Part shown: one piece after another, positions 25,033 through 33,712 of the stretch
Layout: each line of letters begins with the position of its first letter
Position numbering within the stretch: the first letter of the stretch is position 1
Source of the DNA: Hymenobacter metallilatus
GTDB taxonomy: Bacteria; Bacteroidota; Bacteroidia; Cytophagales; Hymenobacteraceae
Assembly: GCF_003944705.1 (NCBI RefSeq)
Contig: NZ_RWIS01000003.1
Span: 124,001-188,000, forward strand
Direction of reading: 5' to 3'
Length of the DNA stretch: 64,000 nucleotides
Translations under genes and position numbers: made by a program
The notes under the pieces: generated by a model
Told to the model about the DNA's origin: nothing
Database searches by the model: none
Seen by the model: the letters and a program-made list of their open reading frames with translations, nothing else

Positions 25033-26514
25033 TTAGTTGCGGCGCAGTTCCACCACCCGGAAGGCTCCTACCTGACGAAGCTGCTTACCGAAGTAGGGTT
25101 GCAACGCCGGATGAGCCAGTACGGTCGAGTCGTTGGTGTACAGGTAGTGCGCACCTTTGGTGATACAGTGCAGAATGTACGGCTGTCCACTAGGCATTGT
25201 GGTCAGCAAGTCATCCGTTCTGCTGAAGCCAAAGCCTTTCTTATGCAGGTAGTAAAAGTCGATGCAGCCTGAGTTATCAGGGCCCACCAGACTGAGCGTA
25301 TTAGCCGGAGTAGCCGCTTCCAGCTCGGCGCGGGTAGCCGGGTTGAATAGCTCCGGCGCCACATCGGGGCTGTGGTGCAGCCAGCGGCCCCAGTCGATGC
25401 GGATGACGGCCCAGACCGGCTGTACCAGCAGCAACGCCAGCAACCAGGGACGAGCACGGGGTAGTTGCTCCAGCTGTGCTGCCCCCCAGGTGGCTAGCAG
25501 CAGCCACAGCGGCAGCAGGGGCATAAGGTAATATGTGTGCAGCCGCATCTGGGCCAACTCAATAAAATAATACGCGCCGATGCCCATACTCCAGACCAGC
25601 AGCGGCCAAAACCACGGATGGCGCACTGGAGCACGCCGCACCAGATACCACAGCCCTGCCAGTAACAGCCCCAGGGTACCGTAGCCCAGCAGCAGCTCCG
25701 GTAAGTCGGAAATAAGGTTTTTCTGTATGATACGCAGGGCTGTGGCTATATCGGTAGCCGGGCGAAACTCGATGCCGAAATCATCCAGCCCCGACGTTTT
25801 GATGAGCCGGAGCGCATACGCATACCAAGCCAGCGGTACCGCCACGGCTATTACGGCAAATCCGGCCAACTGCAGCAGCTGTTGCCAGGCCAGGCGCCGC
25901 TTGAGTACATCCTGCACTACCAGCACCGCAATAGGAAACCCAACGGCCAGAAACTGCAGCTTGGTAAGGCCCGCCAGCGTAATGGCCAGCAAACTAAGCA
26001 CCAACAGGCCCGGCCTGCGCGTAGCCCGCCACCGCACAAACCAGTACAAACCAGCTACTGAAGCCGAAAGGGCCAGAATATCGGGCAGGGCATTGATGCC
26101 GTGGTAAAATAGCTCCGGGCTCCAGGCCATGCACCAGGCCCCTACCGCCCCCAGCCAGCTCCGGCCGCTGATTTCCCGTACCAGGCCATAGAAGGCTACT
26201 ACGCCGGCCATGTACAGCAGCCAGTTGATGAGGCGGGGCCAGGCTTCGTTGAAACCAAACATCTTATAGCTACCAGCCACCAACCATTCGTAGGACGGAA
26301 ACTGCATACCCGTCACGCCATTGGTATCGTGCCGCCGGTCAACGCGGGGCCGCAGGATGTTCATATCCTCTTCGTAGAAGTTGCGGGCTACGGCCAGGGT
26401 ATTGCATTGCCGCCACACATGGATGCTGGAAGGTGGGCGGTTGAAAAAGGGTGCGTGCAGAATAAAGTTGAGCCCAATCAGCAACGGCCAGAACCAGTTG
26501 CGAGGCCAGCCCAT
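25033..26514 (-). CDS. Polytopic GT-C-type glycosyltransferase-like protein (ArnT/PMT-like)
   Basis: The protein has 493 residues and about ten to twelve transmembrane helices. After the first helix come the HVWRQCNTLAVARNF motif and a long periplasmic loop with QFPSYEWLVA, a layout shared with ArnT/PMT (GT39) enzymes that transfer sugars from polyprenyl carriers. It ends in a soluble domain (about 400-490). The ATG at 26547 in the same frame is also possible and would fit the -7 box at 26580-26573. The divergent gene at 26618 also encodes a polytopic GT-C-like protein. The acceptor and donor are unknown. Confidence 0.75.
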   Translation of the reverse strand: MGWPRNWFWPLLIGLNFILHAPFFNRPPSSIHVWRQCNTLAVARNFYEEDMNILRPRVDRRHDTNGVTGMQFPSYEWLVAGSYKMFGFNEAWPRLINWLLYMAGVVAFYGLVREISGRSWLGAVGAWCMAWSPELFYHGINALPDILALSASVAGLYWFVRWRATRRPGLLVLSLLAITLAGLTKLQFLAVGFPIAVLVVQDVLKRRLAWQQLLQLAGFAVIAVAVPLAWYAYALRLIKTSGLDDFGIEFRPATDIATALRIIQKNLISDLPELLLGYGTLGLLLAGLWYLVRRAPVRHPWFWPLLVWSMGIGAYYFIELAQMRLHTYYLMPLLPLWLLLATWGAAQLEQLPRARPWLLALLLVQPVWAVIRIDWGRWLHHSPDVAPELFNPATRAELEAATPANTLSLVGPDNSGCIDFYYLHKKGFGFSRTDDLLTTMPSGQPYILHCITKGAHYLYTNDSTVLAHPALQPYFGKQLRQVGAFRVVELRRN

Positions 26515-26572
26515 GATGGCAGATAGAGAAGAGAATGAACGGGACACTAGGTATTTTTTGAGGGTAGAAGCG

Positions 26573-26580
26573 CAAAAGTA
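26573..26580 (-). promoter_or_regulatory. Promoter -7 box (TACTTTTG) of GT39-like gene
   Basis: This perfect TAnnTTTG match on the minus strand lies in the 70-103 base divergent gap. Confidence 0.6.
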
Positions 26581-26617
26581 GGCTAACCCTGGGAGCCATC
26601 ATATTTTTACCGGTACT

Positions 26618-28087
26618 ATGCCTTACTCCGATTCCGGCCCCGCCTCCCGGGGCCCGTTGCCGGCCGACCGGCGAGCTTATGCATTGCTCGCGCTGTTGCT
26701 CGGCCTTTCTCTGCTGACGGCTCTGCTAACACAGGGAACCTATGATTCCAGCGACAGTATCATGCACTATCTGTTTGCCCGGTATGCCTTTCAGCATCCA
26801 GTCAATTTCCTGGAGTCGTGGTCGAAGCCGTTGGTAGTGCAAGTGATGGCGGGGCCGGCGCAGCTGGGGTTACGCGGCGTAATGGTGCTACAGTGCCTGC
26901 TTGTGGCCACTGCGGCGGGGCTGGCGTACGATGCAGCCCGGCAGCTGCGGCTGCCCTGGCCCTGGCTGGTCCTCGTGTTCTGCTACGCCTCCGCCGACTA
27001 CTTTCGCATCCAGTTTTCGGGCCTGACGGAGCCTACGTTCAGCGTGGTGCTGATGGCGGCCGTGGCGCTGGCGCTGCGTGGACAGGTGGCGTGGGGAGCA
27101 GCCGTAATTTCCCTTTTGCCCTACGCCCGCTCCGAGGGGTTTCTGCTGCTGGGAGTATATGGACTCTACGTGCTGATTGCCCGCAATTGGCGGGCATTGC
27201 CCTGGCTGGGACTGGGCTTTATGCTGTACGGAATAGCCGGCTTGTTTGTATACCAGGATTTCCTGTGGGTGTTCACACACAATGCCTACCCGGTGCGGAA
27301 TACCGACTACACATTTGCCTCTGGGCAAGTCACGCATTTTATACTAGGCCTGGCCGATACCATTGGCTGGGTGCAGTACGGGCTACTTTGGCTGGGAGTA
27401 GGTGGAATAACATGGGCGTGGGTACGGCCCGGCCACAGATTGCGACCTGATTTATTCAGGGCAGAGGTGGTGCTGGTGTACGGATGTATTGTGGTTTTCG
27501 TGGCCGCCCATACGGTTTTCTGGATGTTCAATTTGTTTGGCTCCCTGGGGCTGGTACGGGTACTGTGCAGCCTGGTACCCCTGCTAAGCCTAGTGGTGTT
27601 GCGCGGGGTATGGGTATGCAGCCAGCTCTTCGCCGCTTCAGGCCGGCGGCGTCAAATAAGGGCGGCGCTGTTGGTAGTGGTAGTTGGCTTCCCATTCTGC
27701 GGCTCCCGTATTGCATTTCGCTGGGAGCGGGACTTTGGGCGGGCTTCTGACCAGCTCTTGCTCGATGAGGCAGCCCGTTGGGCTGCCCGTCAGCAGGTTG
27801 CCCCCCAGATGGTGTACTGGCACCCATACGTGGCCATGGCAACCGGCCTCGACCCGTTCGGGCCCCGCCATAGCCCACCCGAAGCACTCCAAACGCAGGA
27901 TTGGCCACTTCCGGCTGGTAGCCTGGTATTCTGGGATGAATGGTATGCCGTTATCGAGGGCAGCACCCCTTTGGAAGCGCTCAAAGCTAATCCGCACCTG
28001 CGCCTACGCTGGCTCAAGGCCATGCCTCGCAACCGGAAAAAAACGCTTAACGATTCGGTGAGGGTAGCTGTATTCGAAAAAATATGA
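26618..28087 (+). CDS. Polytopic membrane protein, GT-C-like
   Basis: The 489-residue protein has about ten hydrophobic helices and a soluble C-terminal region (about 380-489). An early periplasmic loop holds TYDSSDSIMHYLFARYAFQH, with an acidic pair after the first helix as in GT-C glycosyltransferases. LPYARSEGFLLLGVY lies in a later loop. The ends of the protein do not match the divergent neighbour closely, but the overall architecture is the same. It may transfer a sugar from a lipid carrier, but that is inferred from topology only. Gly/Leu-rich coding sequence and a terminator 13 bases after the stop support a real single gene. Confidence 0.7.
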   Translation: MPYSDSGPASRGPLPADRRAYALLALLLGLSLLTALLTQGTYDSSDSIMHYLFARYAFQHPVNFLESWSKPLVVQVMAGPAQLGLRGVMVLQCLLVATAAGLAYDAARQLRLPWPWLVLVFCYASADYFRIQFSGLTEPTFSVVLMAAVALALRGQVAWGAAVISLLPYARSEGFLLLGVYGLYVLIARNWRALPWLGLGFMLYGIAGLFVYQDFLWVFTHNAYPVRNTDYTFASGQVTHFILGLADTIGWVQYGLLWLGVGGITWAWVRPGHRLRPDLFRAEVVLVYGCIVVFVAAHTVFWMFNLFGSLGLVRVLCSLVPLLSLVVLRGVWVCSQLFAASGRRRQIRAALLVVVVGFPFCGSRIAFRWERDFGRASDQLLLDEAARWAARQQVAPQMVYWHPYVAMATGLDPFGPRHSPPEALQTQDWPLPAGSLVFWDEWYAVIEGSTPLEALKANPHLRLRWLKAMPRNRKKTLNDSVRVAVFEKI

Positions 28088-28100
28088 AGTGTTAGTCGAT

Positions 28101-28133
28101 AAAAAAAGTGGCTCCCGGAGGGGCCACTTTTTT
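28101..28133. terminator. Bidirectional terminator
   Basis: An A-run, a GTGGC.../...GCCAC stem and a T-run lie between the convergent GT-C-like and RluA genes. Confidence 0.9.
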
Positions 28134-28152
28134 GTGAGTGGTGTAGAGTAAG

Positions 28153-28866
28153 CTACGAATACTGCTCCAGCGTTTCCACCAGCACCCGAAAATCTTTAGG
28201 GTAGGGAGCCTCAATGGTTACCGGCTCGCCATTCAGCTTGGTGAAGGTGAGCTGGCGGGCGTGCAAGGCAAACCGCTTGATAAAGGGCTGCTCCTCTTCG
28301 CCTTGCTTCATGTTGAACTTCTTCTTCAGCGAAGACAGGTAAAAATCGTCGCCGCCGTACATCCCGTCGCCCACGATGGGAGCCTGCAGATACGCCAGGT
28401 GCAGCCGGATCTGGTGCATACGGCCGGTAATGGGCTGGCACTCGAGCAGGGTATGACGGGCGTAGGCCTCCAGGGTACGTACCAGCGTAACGGCCGGCTT
28501 GCCTTTGTAGGCCAGGCGGGCTTTGCCTTTGGTGGTGGTTTCGATGCTCCGGTCTACGCGCAGGCCGTCGTACTGATGCACGCCCCAGGCCACGGCGTGG
28601 TACACCTTTTTCACCTGCCGGTCCTCAAACTGCATGGCCAGATGGCGGTAGGCGGCCGGATTTTTGGCCAGGGCCAGGGCCCCGCTGGTTTCCTTGTCGA
28701 GGCGGTGGCAGGCCTGCACGTCCTCGTACTTCTCGCGGGCCAGGCGCAGAATGTTGGGGGCCCCGCCAAACCGCTCGTCGAGGGTGGCCAGGAAGGGAGG
28801 CTTATTGATGATGACGAAATCTTCGTCCTCAAACAGAATCAGGTCGTCGAAATTGGGCAGCTTCAT
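28153..28866 (-). CDS. RluA-family rRNA/tRNA pseudouridine synthase
   Basis: The protein is 237 residues from the ATG at 28866. It has the RluA core with catalytic Asp57 in ACHRLDKETSG, the VKKVYHAVAWG strand, and RMHQIRLHLAYLQAPIVGDGMYGG. No S4 domain is present, so it is the short type. It isomerises uridine in rRNA or tRNA in the cytoplasm, but the target site cannot be deduced. A -7 box only about 10 bases upstream implies an almost leaderless mRNA and argues against the start at 28878. Confidence 0.92.
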   Translation of the reverse strand: MKLPNFDDLILFEDEDFVIINKPPFLATLDERFGGAPNILRLAREKYEDVQACHRLDKETSGALALAKNPAAYRHLAMQFEDRQVKKVYHAVAWGVHQYDGLRVDRSIETTTKGKARLAYKGKPAVTLVRTLEAYARHTLLECQPITGRMHQIRLHLAYLQAPIVGDGMYGGDDFYLSSLKKKFNMKQGEEEQPFIKRFALHARQLTFTKLNGEPVTIEAPYPKDFRVLVETLEQYS

Positions 28867-28875
28867 AGAGAGCCG

Positions 28876-28883
28876 CAAAGGTA
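28876..28883 (-). promoter_or_regulatory. Promoter -7 box (TACCTTTG) of RluA gene, near-leaderless
   Basis: This TAnnTTTG match on the minus strand is so close to the ATG that transcription would start within a few bases of it. It immediately follows the tandem-word repeat, so the repeat abuts the promoter. Confidence 0.6.
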
Positions 28884-28887
28884 ACAG

Positions 28888-29033
28888 GTATTGGGTAGTG
28901 AGTAGTGGGTAGTAGGTATTGGGTAGTAGGTAGTGGGACCTGTCATGCTTAGCCTGTTATTCTTCGCAGGCAGGCGCTAGAGAAATGATGACGGGTCCTA
29001 CTACTCACTACCGACTATCGACTACCGACTACC
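28888..29033. repeat. Composite tandem-word repeat with inner GTCAT palindrome
   Basis: The left arm (about 28888-28937) is a run of GTAGTNGG-type words, and the right arm (about 28997-29033) holds the complementary words. GACCTGTCAT and ATGACGGGTC form the inner ends (about 28935 and 28989). The right arm touches the stop codon of the histidine kinase gene (29034-29036). It combines both repeat classes of the window. Confidence 0.75.
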
Positions 29034-30116
29034 TCATTCCTTTACCGGCTCATCTCCCACAACCTTCTTCGGCTTAGGCAGCTTGAATTCCAGTGTAGTG
29101 CCCTGGCCCAGCTCGCTGCGTACCCGAATGGTGGACTTGTGGGCCTCTACAATGTGCTTGCTGATAGCCAGGCCCAGCCCGGAGCCCCCGGCCTCGCGTG
29201 ACTCGCGGGTGCGGCTTTTGTCGATGCGGTAAAACCGCTCGAAAATGCGGTTCTGATGCTGTTTCGGGATGCCTTCCCCGTCGTCCTGCACCCGCACCCG
29301 GAGGCTTTTGCCCGTTTCGGCAAAGGATACGCGCACATGGCCATTTTCGCGGCCGTACTTGATGGCGTTATCAATCAGGTTGATGAGTACCTGCCGGATG
29401 CGGTTGCGGTCGGCTAGTACCAGGCTGGGCGTAGCGGCCGGCAAAGGCAGCAGCTCCAGGGTAACGTGGCGGCGGGCCGCTTTCAGCTCCAGCTGCTCAA
29501 AGATATCCTGTACCAGCTGGCCCAGGTCGAAGCGCTGCCGACGCATGCGCACCACGCCTTTTTCGAGTTGGGAAATGGTTACCAGGTCCTGCACCAAAGC
29601 ATCCAGCGCATCGAGGCTGGTGGCGGCTTTTTGGAGGAACTTCTTGCGGGTAAACTCGTCCACCTCATCATCGTCCAGAATTGTGTGCACGAAACCCTGG
29701 GCGGCAAAAATGGGTGTTTTCAGCTCGTGTGATACGTCGGCCAGAAACTCCCGGCGCAGGGCCTGCAGGCGCTTGAGCTCATCAATTTCCTGCTGCTTGC
29801 GCTGGGCCATATCCAGGATTTCGTCGCGCATGCGCTTAAGGGGCTCGGGCCGGAACAGAAACTTGTTCGACATGCGCCGGAACTCCTTGCGCTTGATATT
29901 TTCCAGGCCCTCGTAGATGTTGTTGATTTCCCGAAAGATCAGGGCCTCAAACATCAGGTACAGGAGCAGAAAACAAGCCGCCACCGTAATGCCCGCCGCC
30001 AGTACTCCCTGCTGAAACGGCATGGTGGGTCCCAGCCACGCCAGCGTCGTCAGCACGGCCGCCACCAGCAGCGACAGGATAATGGCAATGGTCCGGGAGG
30101 AAATGGTGAATCTCAT
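29034..30116 (-). CDS. PhoR-like sensor histidine kinase
   Basis: The protein is 360 residues from the ATG at 30116 (MRFTISSRT). Two close helices (about 9-29 and 38-58) flank a very short loop, so there is no periplasmic sensor domain. A linker precedes the H-box with phospho-accepting His130 (FLADVSHELKTP). An HATPase_c domain follows with the N-box NLIDNAIKYG, DDGEGIP and GSGLGLAISKHIV. It phosphorylates the response regulator encoded just upstream. PhoR/PhoB-like or SenX3-like is the nearest architecture, and the stimulus is unknown. The gene is separated from the regulator gene by a 37-base perfect palindrome. Confidence 0.92.
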   Translation of the reverse strand: MRFTISSRTIAIILSLLVAAVLTTLAWLGPTMPFQQGVLAAGITVAACFLLLYLMFEALIFREINNIYEGLENIKRKEFRRMSNKFLFRPEPLKRMRDEILDMAQRKQQEIDELKRLQALRREFLADVSHELKTPIFAAQGFVHTILDDDEVDEFTRKKFLQKAATSLDALDALVQDLVTISQLEKGVVRMRRQRFDLGQLVQDIFEQLELKAARRHVTLELLPLPAATPSLVLADRNRIRQVLINLIDNAIKYGRENGHVRVSFAETGKSLRVRVQDDGEGIPKQHQNRIFERFYRIDKSRTRESREAGGSGLGLAISKHIVEAHKSTIRVRSELGQGTTLEFKLPKPKKVVGDEPVKE

Positions 30117-30136
30117 GTTTGAAAGAAGAAAACAAA

Positions 30137-30232
30137 AGAACGTCATGCTGAGCTTGCCGAAGCATCTCTACCGGGAGTAACTAATAAATTACCCTCGGTA
30201 GAGATGCTTCGGCAAGCTCAGCATGACGTTCT
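30137..30232. repeat. Perfect 37-base palindrome between regulator and kinase genes
   Basis: Arms 30137-30173 and 30196-30232 are perfectly complementary, with a 22-base AT-rich loop. The arms contain GTCATGCTGAGCTTGCCGA. It lies inside a two-component operon, 17 bases after the regulator stop and 20 bases before the kinase start. Confidence 0.9.
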
Positions 30233-30248
30233 GCCTTACTGTTCAATC

Positions 30249-30950
30249 TCAGTTATCCGTATTGAACTTGTAGCCGACGCCTTTGATGGTCTGGATGTGG
30301 TGGTCGCCTACTTTTTCGCGCACTTTGCGCACGTGCACGTCCACGGTGCGGGCCAGCACAAATACGTCGTTGCCCCAGATGTTCTGGAGCAGCTCGTCGC
30401 GGCCGAACACTTTGTGGGGCGAAGCGGCCAGGAACGCCAGCAGCTCAAACTCCTTCTTGGGCAGGGAGATTTTGCGGCCGTCCTGGTACACGGCAAAGCC
30501 AGTCCGGTCGATTTTAAGGCCGTTGATTTCAATGGCATCTGTCGCCTGCTGGGGGTCTTTGTCGCGGCGCACGAAGGCGGCCAGGCGGCTGAGCAGGGCC
30601 CGGGGCTTGATGGGCTTGGCAATGAAGTCGTCGGCGCCGGCATCGAAGGCGGCCACTTCCGAAAATTCCTCGGCCCGGGCCGTCAGGAAGATGATATAGG
30701 TATCCTTAAACTTAGGCTGCTCCCGGAGCTGGCGGCAGGCCGCAATACCATCCAGGTTAGGCATCATCACATCCAGCAGAATAATATCGGGGCCAAACTG
30801 CGGGGCTACCTCCAGGGCCTTGCGGCCATCGGGGGCGCTGGCTACCTCGTAGCCTTCTTTGCGCAGGTTGTACTCCAGCAGCTCCACGATATCGGGGTCG
30901 TCGTCCACTACCAGAATTTTGTAGGCATTGGGGTTGGCGGTTGGTTGCAC
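30249..30950 (-). CDS. OmpR/PhoB-family response regulator
   Basis: The protein is 233 residues from the GTG at 30950 (MQPTANPNAYKILVVDDDPD). The receiver domain has the acidic cluster DDD (16-18), phospho-acceptor Asp60 in ILLDVMMP, FLTA and the K in DFIAKPIKP. A winged-helix DNA-binding domain (about 135-230) follows, with KKEFELLAFLAASP and RTVDVHVRKVREKVG. The GTG is chosen because a promoter box lies 40 bases upstream and the longer frame to 31265 is Pro/Arg-rich with no conserved sequence. It is the partner of the downstream histidine kinase and probably activates transcription. Confidence 0.93.
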   Translation of the reverse strand: MQPTANPNAYKILVVDDDPDIVELLEYNLRKEGYEVASAPDGRKALEVAPQFGPDIILLDVMMPNLDGIAACRQLREQPKFKDTYIIFLTARAEEFSEVAAFDAGADDFIAKPIKPRALLSRLAAFVRRDKDPQQATDAIEINGLKIDRTGFAVYQDGRKISLPKKEFELLAFLAASPHKVFGRDELLQNIWGNDVFVLARTVDVHVRKVREKVGDHHIQTIKGVGYKFNTDN

Positions 30951-30989
30951 GGCACGGGGAGGTTTAGGGTAAAACAGAATGCGCGAGGA

Positions 30990-30997
30990 CAAAAGTA
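30990..30997 (-). promoter_or_regulatory. Promoter -7 box (TACTTTTG) of two-component operon
   Basis: This perfect TAnnTTTG match on the minus strand lies 40 bases before the GTG, giving a leader of about 33 bases. It decides the regulator's start. Confidence 0.65.
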
Positions 30998-31228
30998 CCG
31001 CCGCCCGACGCGGGCGGCGTGTTATGGTTTCGTTACCAACTGGCCGCAGCCGGCTTGCGGCCTTGCGCGGTGCCGGGCTCGGAATAGGCCACACAAAATC
31101 GGCAACGGGCGGCGGACTGGCCGGTAGCAGGGGCGCTATCGGCCGGCGCGGTAGCACAACCGGACGGCGGCGGGTGGCTAGTGTAGGTGGCATCATCGGG
31201 TGCTTGGCAGGAGAAAGGCGCGGCAAGG

Positions 31229-31262
31229 AAAAAAGAAAAGCGGCCCCCAACGGGAGCCGCTT
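31229..31262 (-). terminator. Terminator of DUF3108 gene
   Basis: The AAGCGGC... hairpin (31237-31262) is followed on the minus strand by a long T-rich run and begins about ten bases after the DUF3108 stop. The rest of the 321-base gap (30951-31271) has only the promoter of the two-component operon. Confidence 0.85.
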
Positions 31263-31271
31263 CACACTGCA

Positions 31272-32102
31272 TCATTTTTGGGCCACCAGATTCAGCCGGT
31301 TTCGAAGGCCCTTATACTTGTACATGTCCACTTTAACGGAGCCCACGAACATTTCTGCCTGAATCAGCACCGGAACTTTGTTTCGGTCGTCGGAGAGGTA
31401 CACCGAAATGGCGTTTTCCCCTTTAAACAGTTTGTTGCTGGGCATTTTAGGTACCAGACGAATGGTGCGAATGGTGCCGGCCTTGGTTTCCACTACCTCA
31501 CGGCCCCTATATACGACGTCCATCGTAAACACGTCCTCGTCAAAGAAGCCCTGCACCTTTATTACCTCGCCCACTTTGCGCTGGTCGTAATTAAGGGTGC
31601 GCAGATAATAAAAGCCACTTACCAGGTCCTGCACGTTGTTGGGCACTTTAAAGGTGCCCTTCTTCACGTCGTTCTTGTTTTTCTTATGGCTTTCCACATC
31701 GGCTACGTCCCGGACATGGTCGAAATCCACAGTTTCGCGCTTCCGGTAGTTGTTCTCCTCAATGTTGCGGAAGAAGCGCTGGGGCAGAATGCTGGTTGTG
31801 TCGATGTAGGAGCGCCAGGTATCCCGGATGCGCAGGAAAAAATCGAAGGAGCCCGTAGTACGGCCCGTTACGGTGGCCTTATAGCAGGGCCGCTCGTTTA
31901 TGCGGTGTACATCCTCATCCAGCTCAATGGTAGCTTCGGCCGCGTTAATCAGGCCATAATGCACCTTGTATTGCAGTACCTCACCCCGCTCAAAGCTGGT
32001 GTTGGGAATAGTACGAGTAGCTTCGGAGGCCGGACTAAACGCAGATAGAGCAACTGCCAAGGGCAGGGTGAATACAGAAAACAGAAGCCAGCGGCGGTTC
32101 AT
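31272..32102 (-). CDS. Exported DUF3108 protein
   Basis: The 276-residue protein has a signal peptide (MNRRWLLFSVFTLPLAVALSAFSPAS). The DUF3108 beta-rich fold runs through the whole mature protein: FERGEVLQYKVHYGLINAAEATI, the FDFFLRIRDTWRSYIDT segment, RDVADVESHKKNKND and AISVYLSDDRNKVPVLIQAEM, FVGSVKVDMYKYKG at the end. Members are periplasmic and have been suggested to handle lipid or cell-wall parts, without proof. A promoter box lies 53-60 bases upstream. Confidence 0.88.
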   Translation of the reverse strand: MNRRWLLFSVFTLPLAVALSAFSPASEATRTIPNTSFERGEVLQYKVHYGLINAAEATIELDEDVHRINERPCYKATVTGRTTGSFDFFLRIRDTWRSYIDTTSILPQRFFRNIEENNYRKRETVDFDHVRDVADVESHKKNKNDVKKGTFKVPNNVQDLVSGFYYLRTLNYDQRKVGEVIKVQGFFDEDVFTMDVVYRGREVVETKAGTIRTIRLVPKMPSNKLFKGENAISVYLSDDRNKVPVLIQAEMFVGSVKVDMYKYKGLRNRLNLVAQK

Positions 32103-32154
32103 GTATAAACGGCAAATTGGAGTGTAGCCGGTACCTACTCAAATGCGGTGCCAG

Positions 32155-32162
32155 CAAAGATA
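32155..32162 (-). promoter_or_regulatory. Promoter -7 box (TATCTTTG) of DUF3108 gene
   Basis: This perfect TAnnTTTG match on the minus strand lies in the 329-base gap 32103-32431. That gap otherwise holds the recA terminator and no gene that I can support. Confidence 0.55.
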
Positions 32163-32353
32163 CTCGGATTCCGGCAGGGCAAAAAATGCGGGGCAGTGGG
32201 GCATATACTCCGCCACCACGCTGCCCACTAACCTCACGGCTACCTTCCCAGACGATACGACTACGGAGGAGCAGCGGTTTTAAACCAGCAAAGCCAAGTT
32301 GCGACTCACAGTGAGAAGTCAGATTCGGCAACGCGCAGGCCCGACTGTCATTT

Positions 32354-32408
32354 GCAAGAGCACAAAAGCCCCCACCATGCAGTATGGTGGGGGCTTTTGT
32401 GCTCTTGC
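32354..32408 (-). terminator. Terminator of recA
   Basis: Perfect 25-base arms (32354-32378 and 32384-32408) enclose a 5-base loop and contain an internal AAAAGCCCCCACC stem. It begins 24 bases after the recA stop codon. Confidence 0.85.
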
Positions 32409-32431
32409 GGGAAGCGTAAGCGGGAACGGTC

Positions 32432-33541
32432 TTACAGGTCAACTGTTTCGTCGTCGTCCATGGAGCGGTCCTCCGGAATGGCCGCCAGGGCTTCTTCCGG
32501 GTCACCTTTCACCTTGGCCCGGATCTGGGCTTCGATTTTATCGGCCAGCTCGGGGTTGTCCTGGAGTACGGTTTTCACGCCCTCCCGACCCTGGCCCAGG
32601 CGGTTGCCTTCGTAGCTGAACCAGGAGCCCGATTTGGCAATGATGCCCATATCCACGCCCAGGTCCAGAATCTCACCTACTTTCGAAATGCCTTCGTTGT
32701 AAATGATGTCGAACTCAATCACCTTGAAGGGCGGCGCAACTTTGTTTTTTACCACCTTCACCTTGGTGCGGTTGCCGGTTACGTTGTCCTTGTCCTCCTT
32801 AATCTGACCGATGCGGCGGATATCGAGGCGCACAGAAGCGTAGAATTTCAGGGCGTTACCACCGGTAGTGGTTTCGGGCGAGCCGAACATCACGCCAATC
32901 TTCTCGCGCAGCTGGTTGATGAAGATGCAGAGGCAGTTGGTTTTGTTGATGGTACCCGTGAGCTTGCGCAGGGCCTGGCTCATGAGGCGGGCGTGCAGGC
33001 CCACTTTCGAGTCGCCCATGTCGCCTTCCAGCTCGCCTTTCGGCACCAGGGCCGCCACGGAGTCAATTACGATGATGTCGATGGCACCGGAAGAAATCAG
33101 CTGGTCGGCAATTTCCAGGGCTTGCTCACCGTTGTCGGGCTGGGCAATGAGCAGGTTTTCGGTGTCAATGCCGAGCTTCTTGGCGTACAGCGGATCGAAG
33201 GCGTGCTCGGCGTCGATGAAGGCCGCAATGCCGCCCTTCTTCTGGGCTTCGGCAATGGCATGCATGGTCAGGGTGGTTTTACCCGACGATTCCGGGCCGT
33301 AGATTTCCACTACGCGGCCTTTGGGCAAACCACCAACACCGAGGGCAATATCCAGGCCCAACGAACCGGTGCTGATGACTTCCACGTCCATCACCTTATT
33401 GTCGCTGAGCTTCATGACGGTGCCTTTACCGTAGCTCTTGTCCAGCTTGTCGAGGGTAAGCTGAAGGGCTTTCAGTTTTTCAGCCTGCGGGTTAGAGGCA
33501 GTTTTTTCTGCTTTCTCAGCCTTTTCAGTGGTTGCAGCCAT
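32432..33541 (-). CDS. recA: Recombinase A
   Basis: The 369-residue protein is a canonical RecA. An N-terminal helical region precedes Walker [10 protein letters not shown] (82-90). [16 protein letters not shown], the L1/L2 DNA-binding loops ([26 protein letters not shown] and [20 protein letters not shown]) and a C-terminal lobe with the acidic MDDDETVDL tail follow. It forms ATP-dependent filaments on single-stranded DNA for recombination and SOS induction. It appears to be a single-gene unit. No LexA-type operator was recognised upstream. Confidence 0.98.
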   Translation of the reverse strand: MAATTEKAEKAEKTASNPQAEKLKALQLTLDKLDKSYGKGTVMKLSDNKVMDVEVISTGSLGLDIALGVGGLPKGRVVEIYGPESSGKTTLTMHAIAEAQKKGGIAAFIDAEHAFDPLYAKKLGIDTENLLIAQPDNGEQALEIADQLISSGAIDIIVIDSVAALVPKGELEGDMGDSKVGLHARLMSQALRKLTGTINKTNCLCIFINQLREKIGVMFGSPETTTGGNALKFYASVRLDIRRIGQIKEDKDNVTGNRTKVKVVKNKVAPPFKVIEFDIIYNEGISKVGEILDLGVDMGIIAKSGSWFSYEGNRLGQGREGVKTVLQDNPELADKIEAQIRAKVKGDPEEALAAIPEDRSMDDDETVDL

Positions 33542-33712
33542 TATAGAGAGGGGTTGGATTGGAAATGCGTAGGTTTGGTGAATGTAGGCCTTTTGCGGGC
33601 CCCGCGCAACCCGCCTGGCAAGCCAGAGGGGGTAGGCTCATGGTAACGCCGCCGGACTATATTTTGTGCCCGCAATGCTAAAAAAATTCGTCGGATTTAG
33701 CAGATTTTTTCC

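Noticed and set aside
30137..30232. Ends of an insertion sequence or integron attachment site
   Set aside because: No transposase or integrase gene is near, and no target duplication was seen.
30951..31265. An N-terminal extension of the response regulator in the same open frame
   Set aside because: It is Pro/Arg-rich and not like any receiver domain, and a promoter box lies within it.
32035..32505. A 156-codon minus-strand frame spanning the recA terminator
   Set aside because: It crosses a strong terminator and two real genes, and has no coding features.
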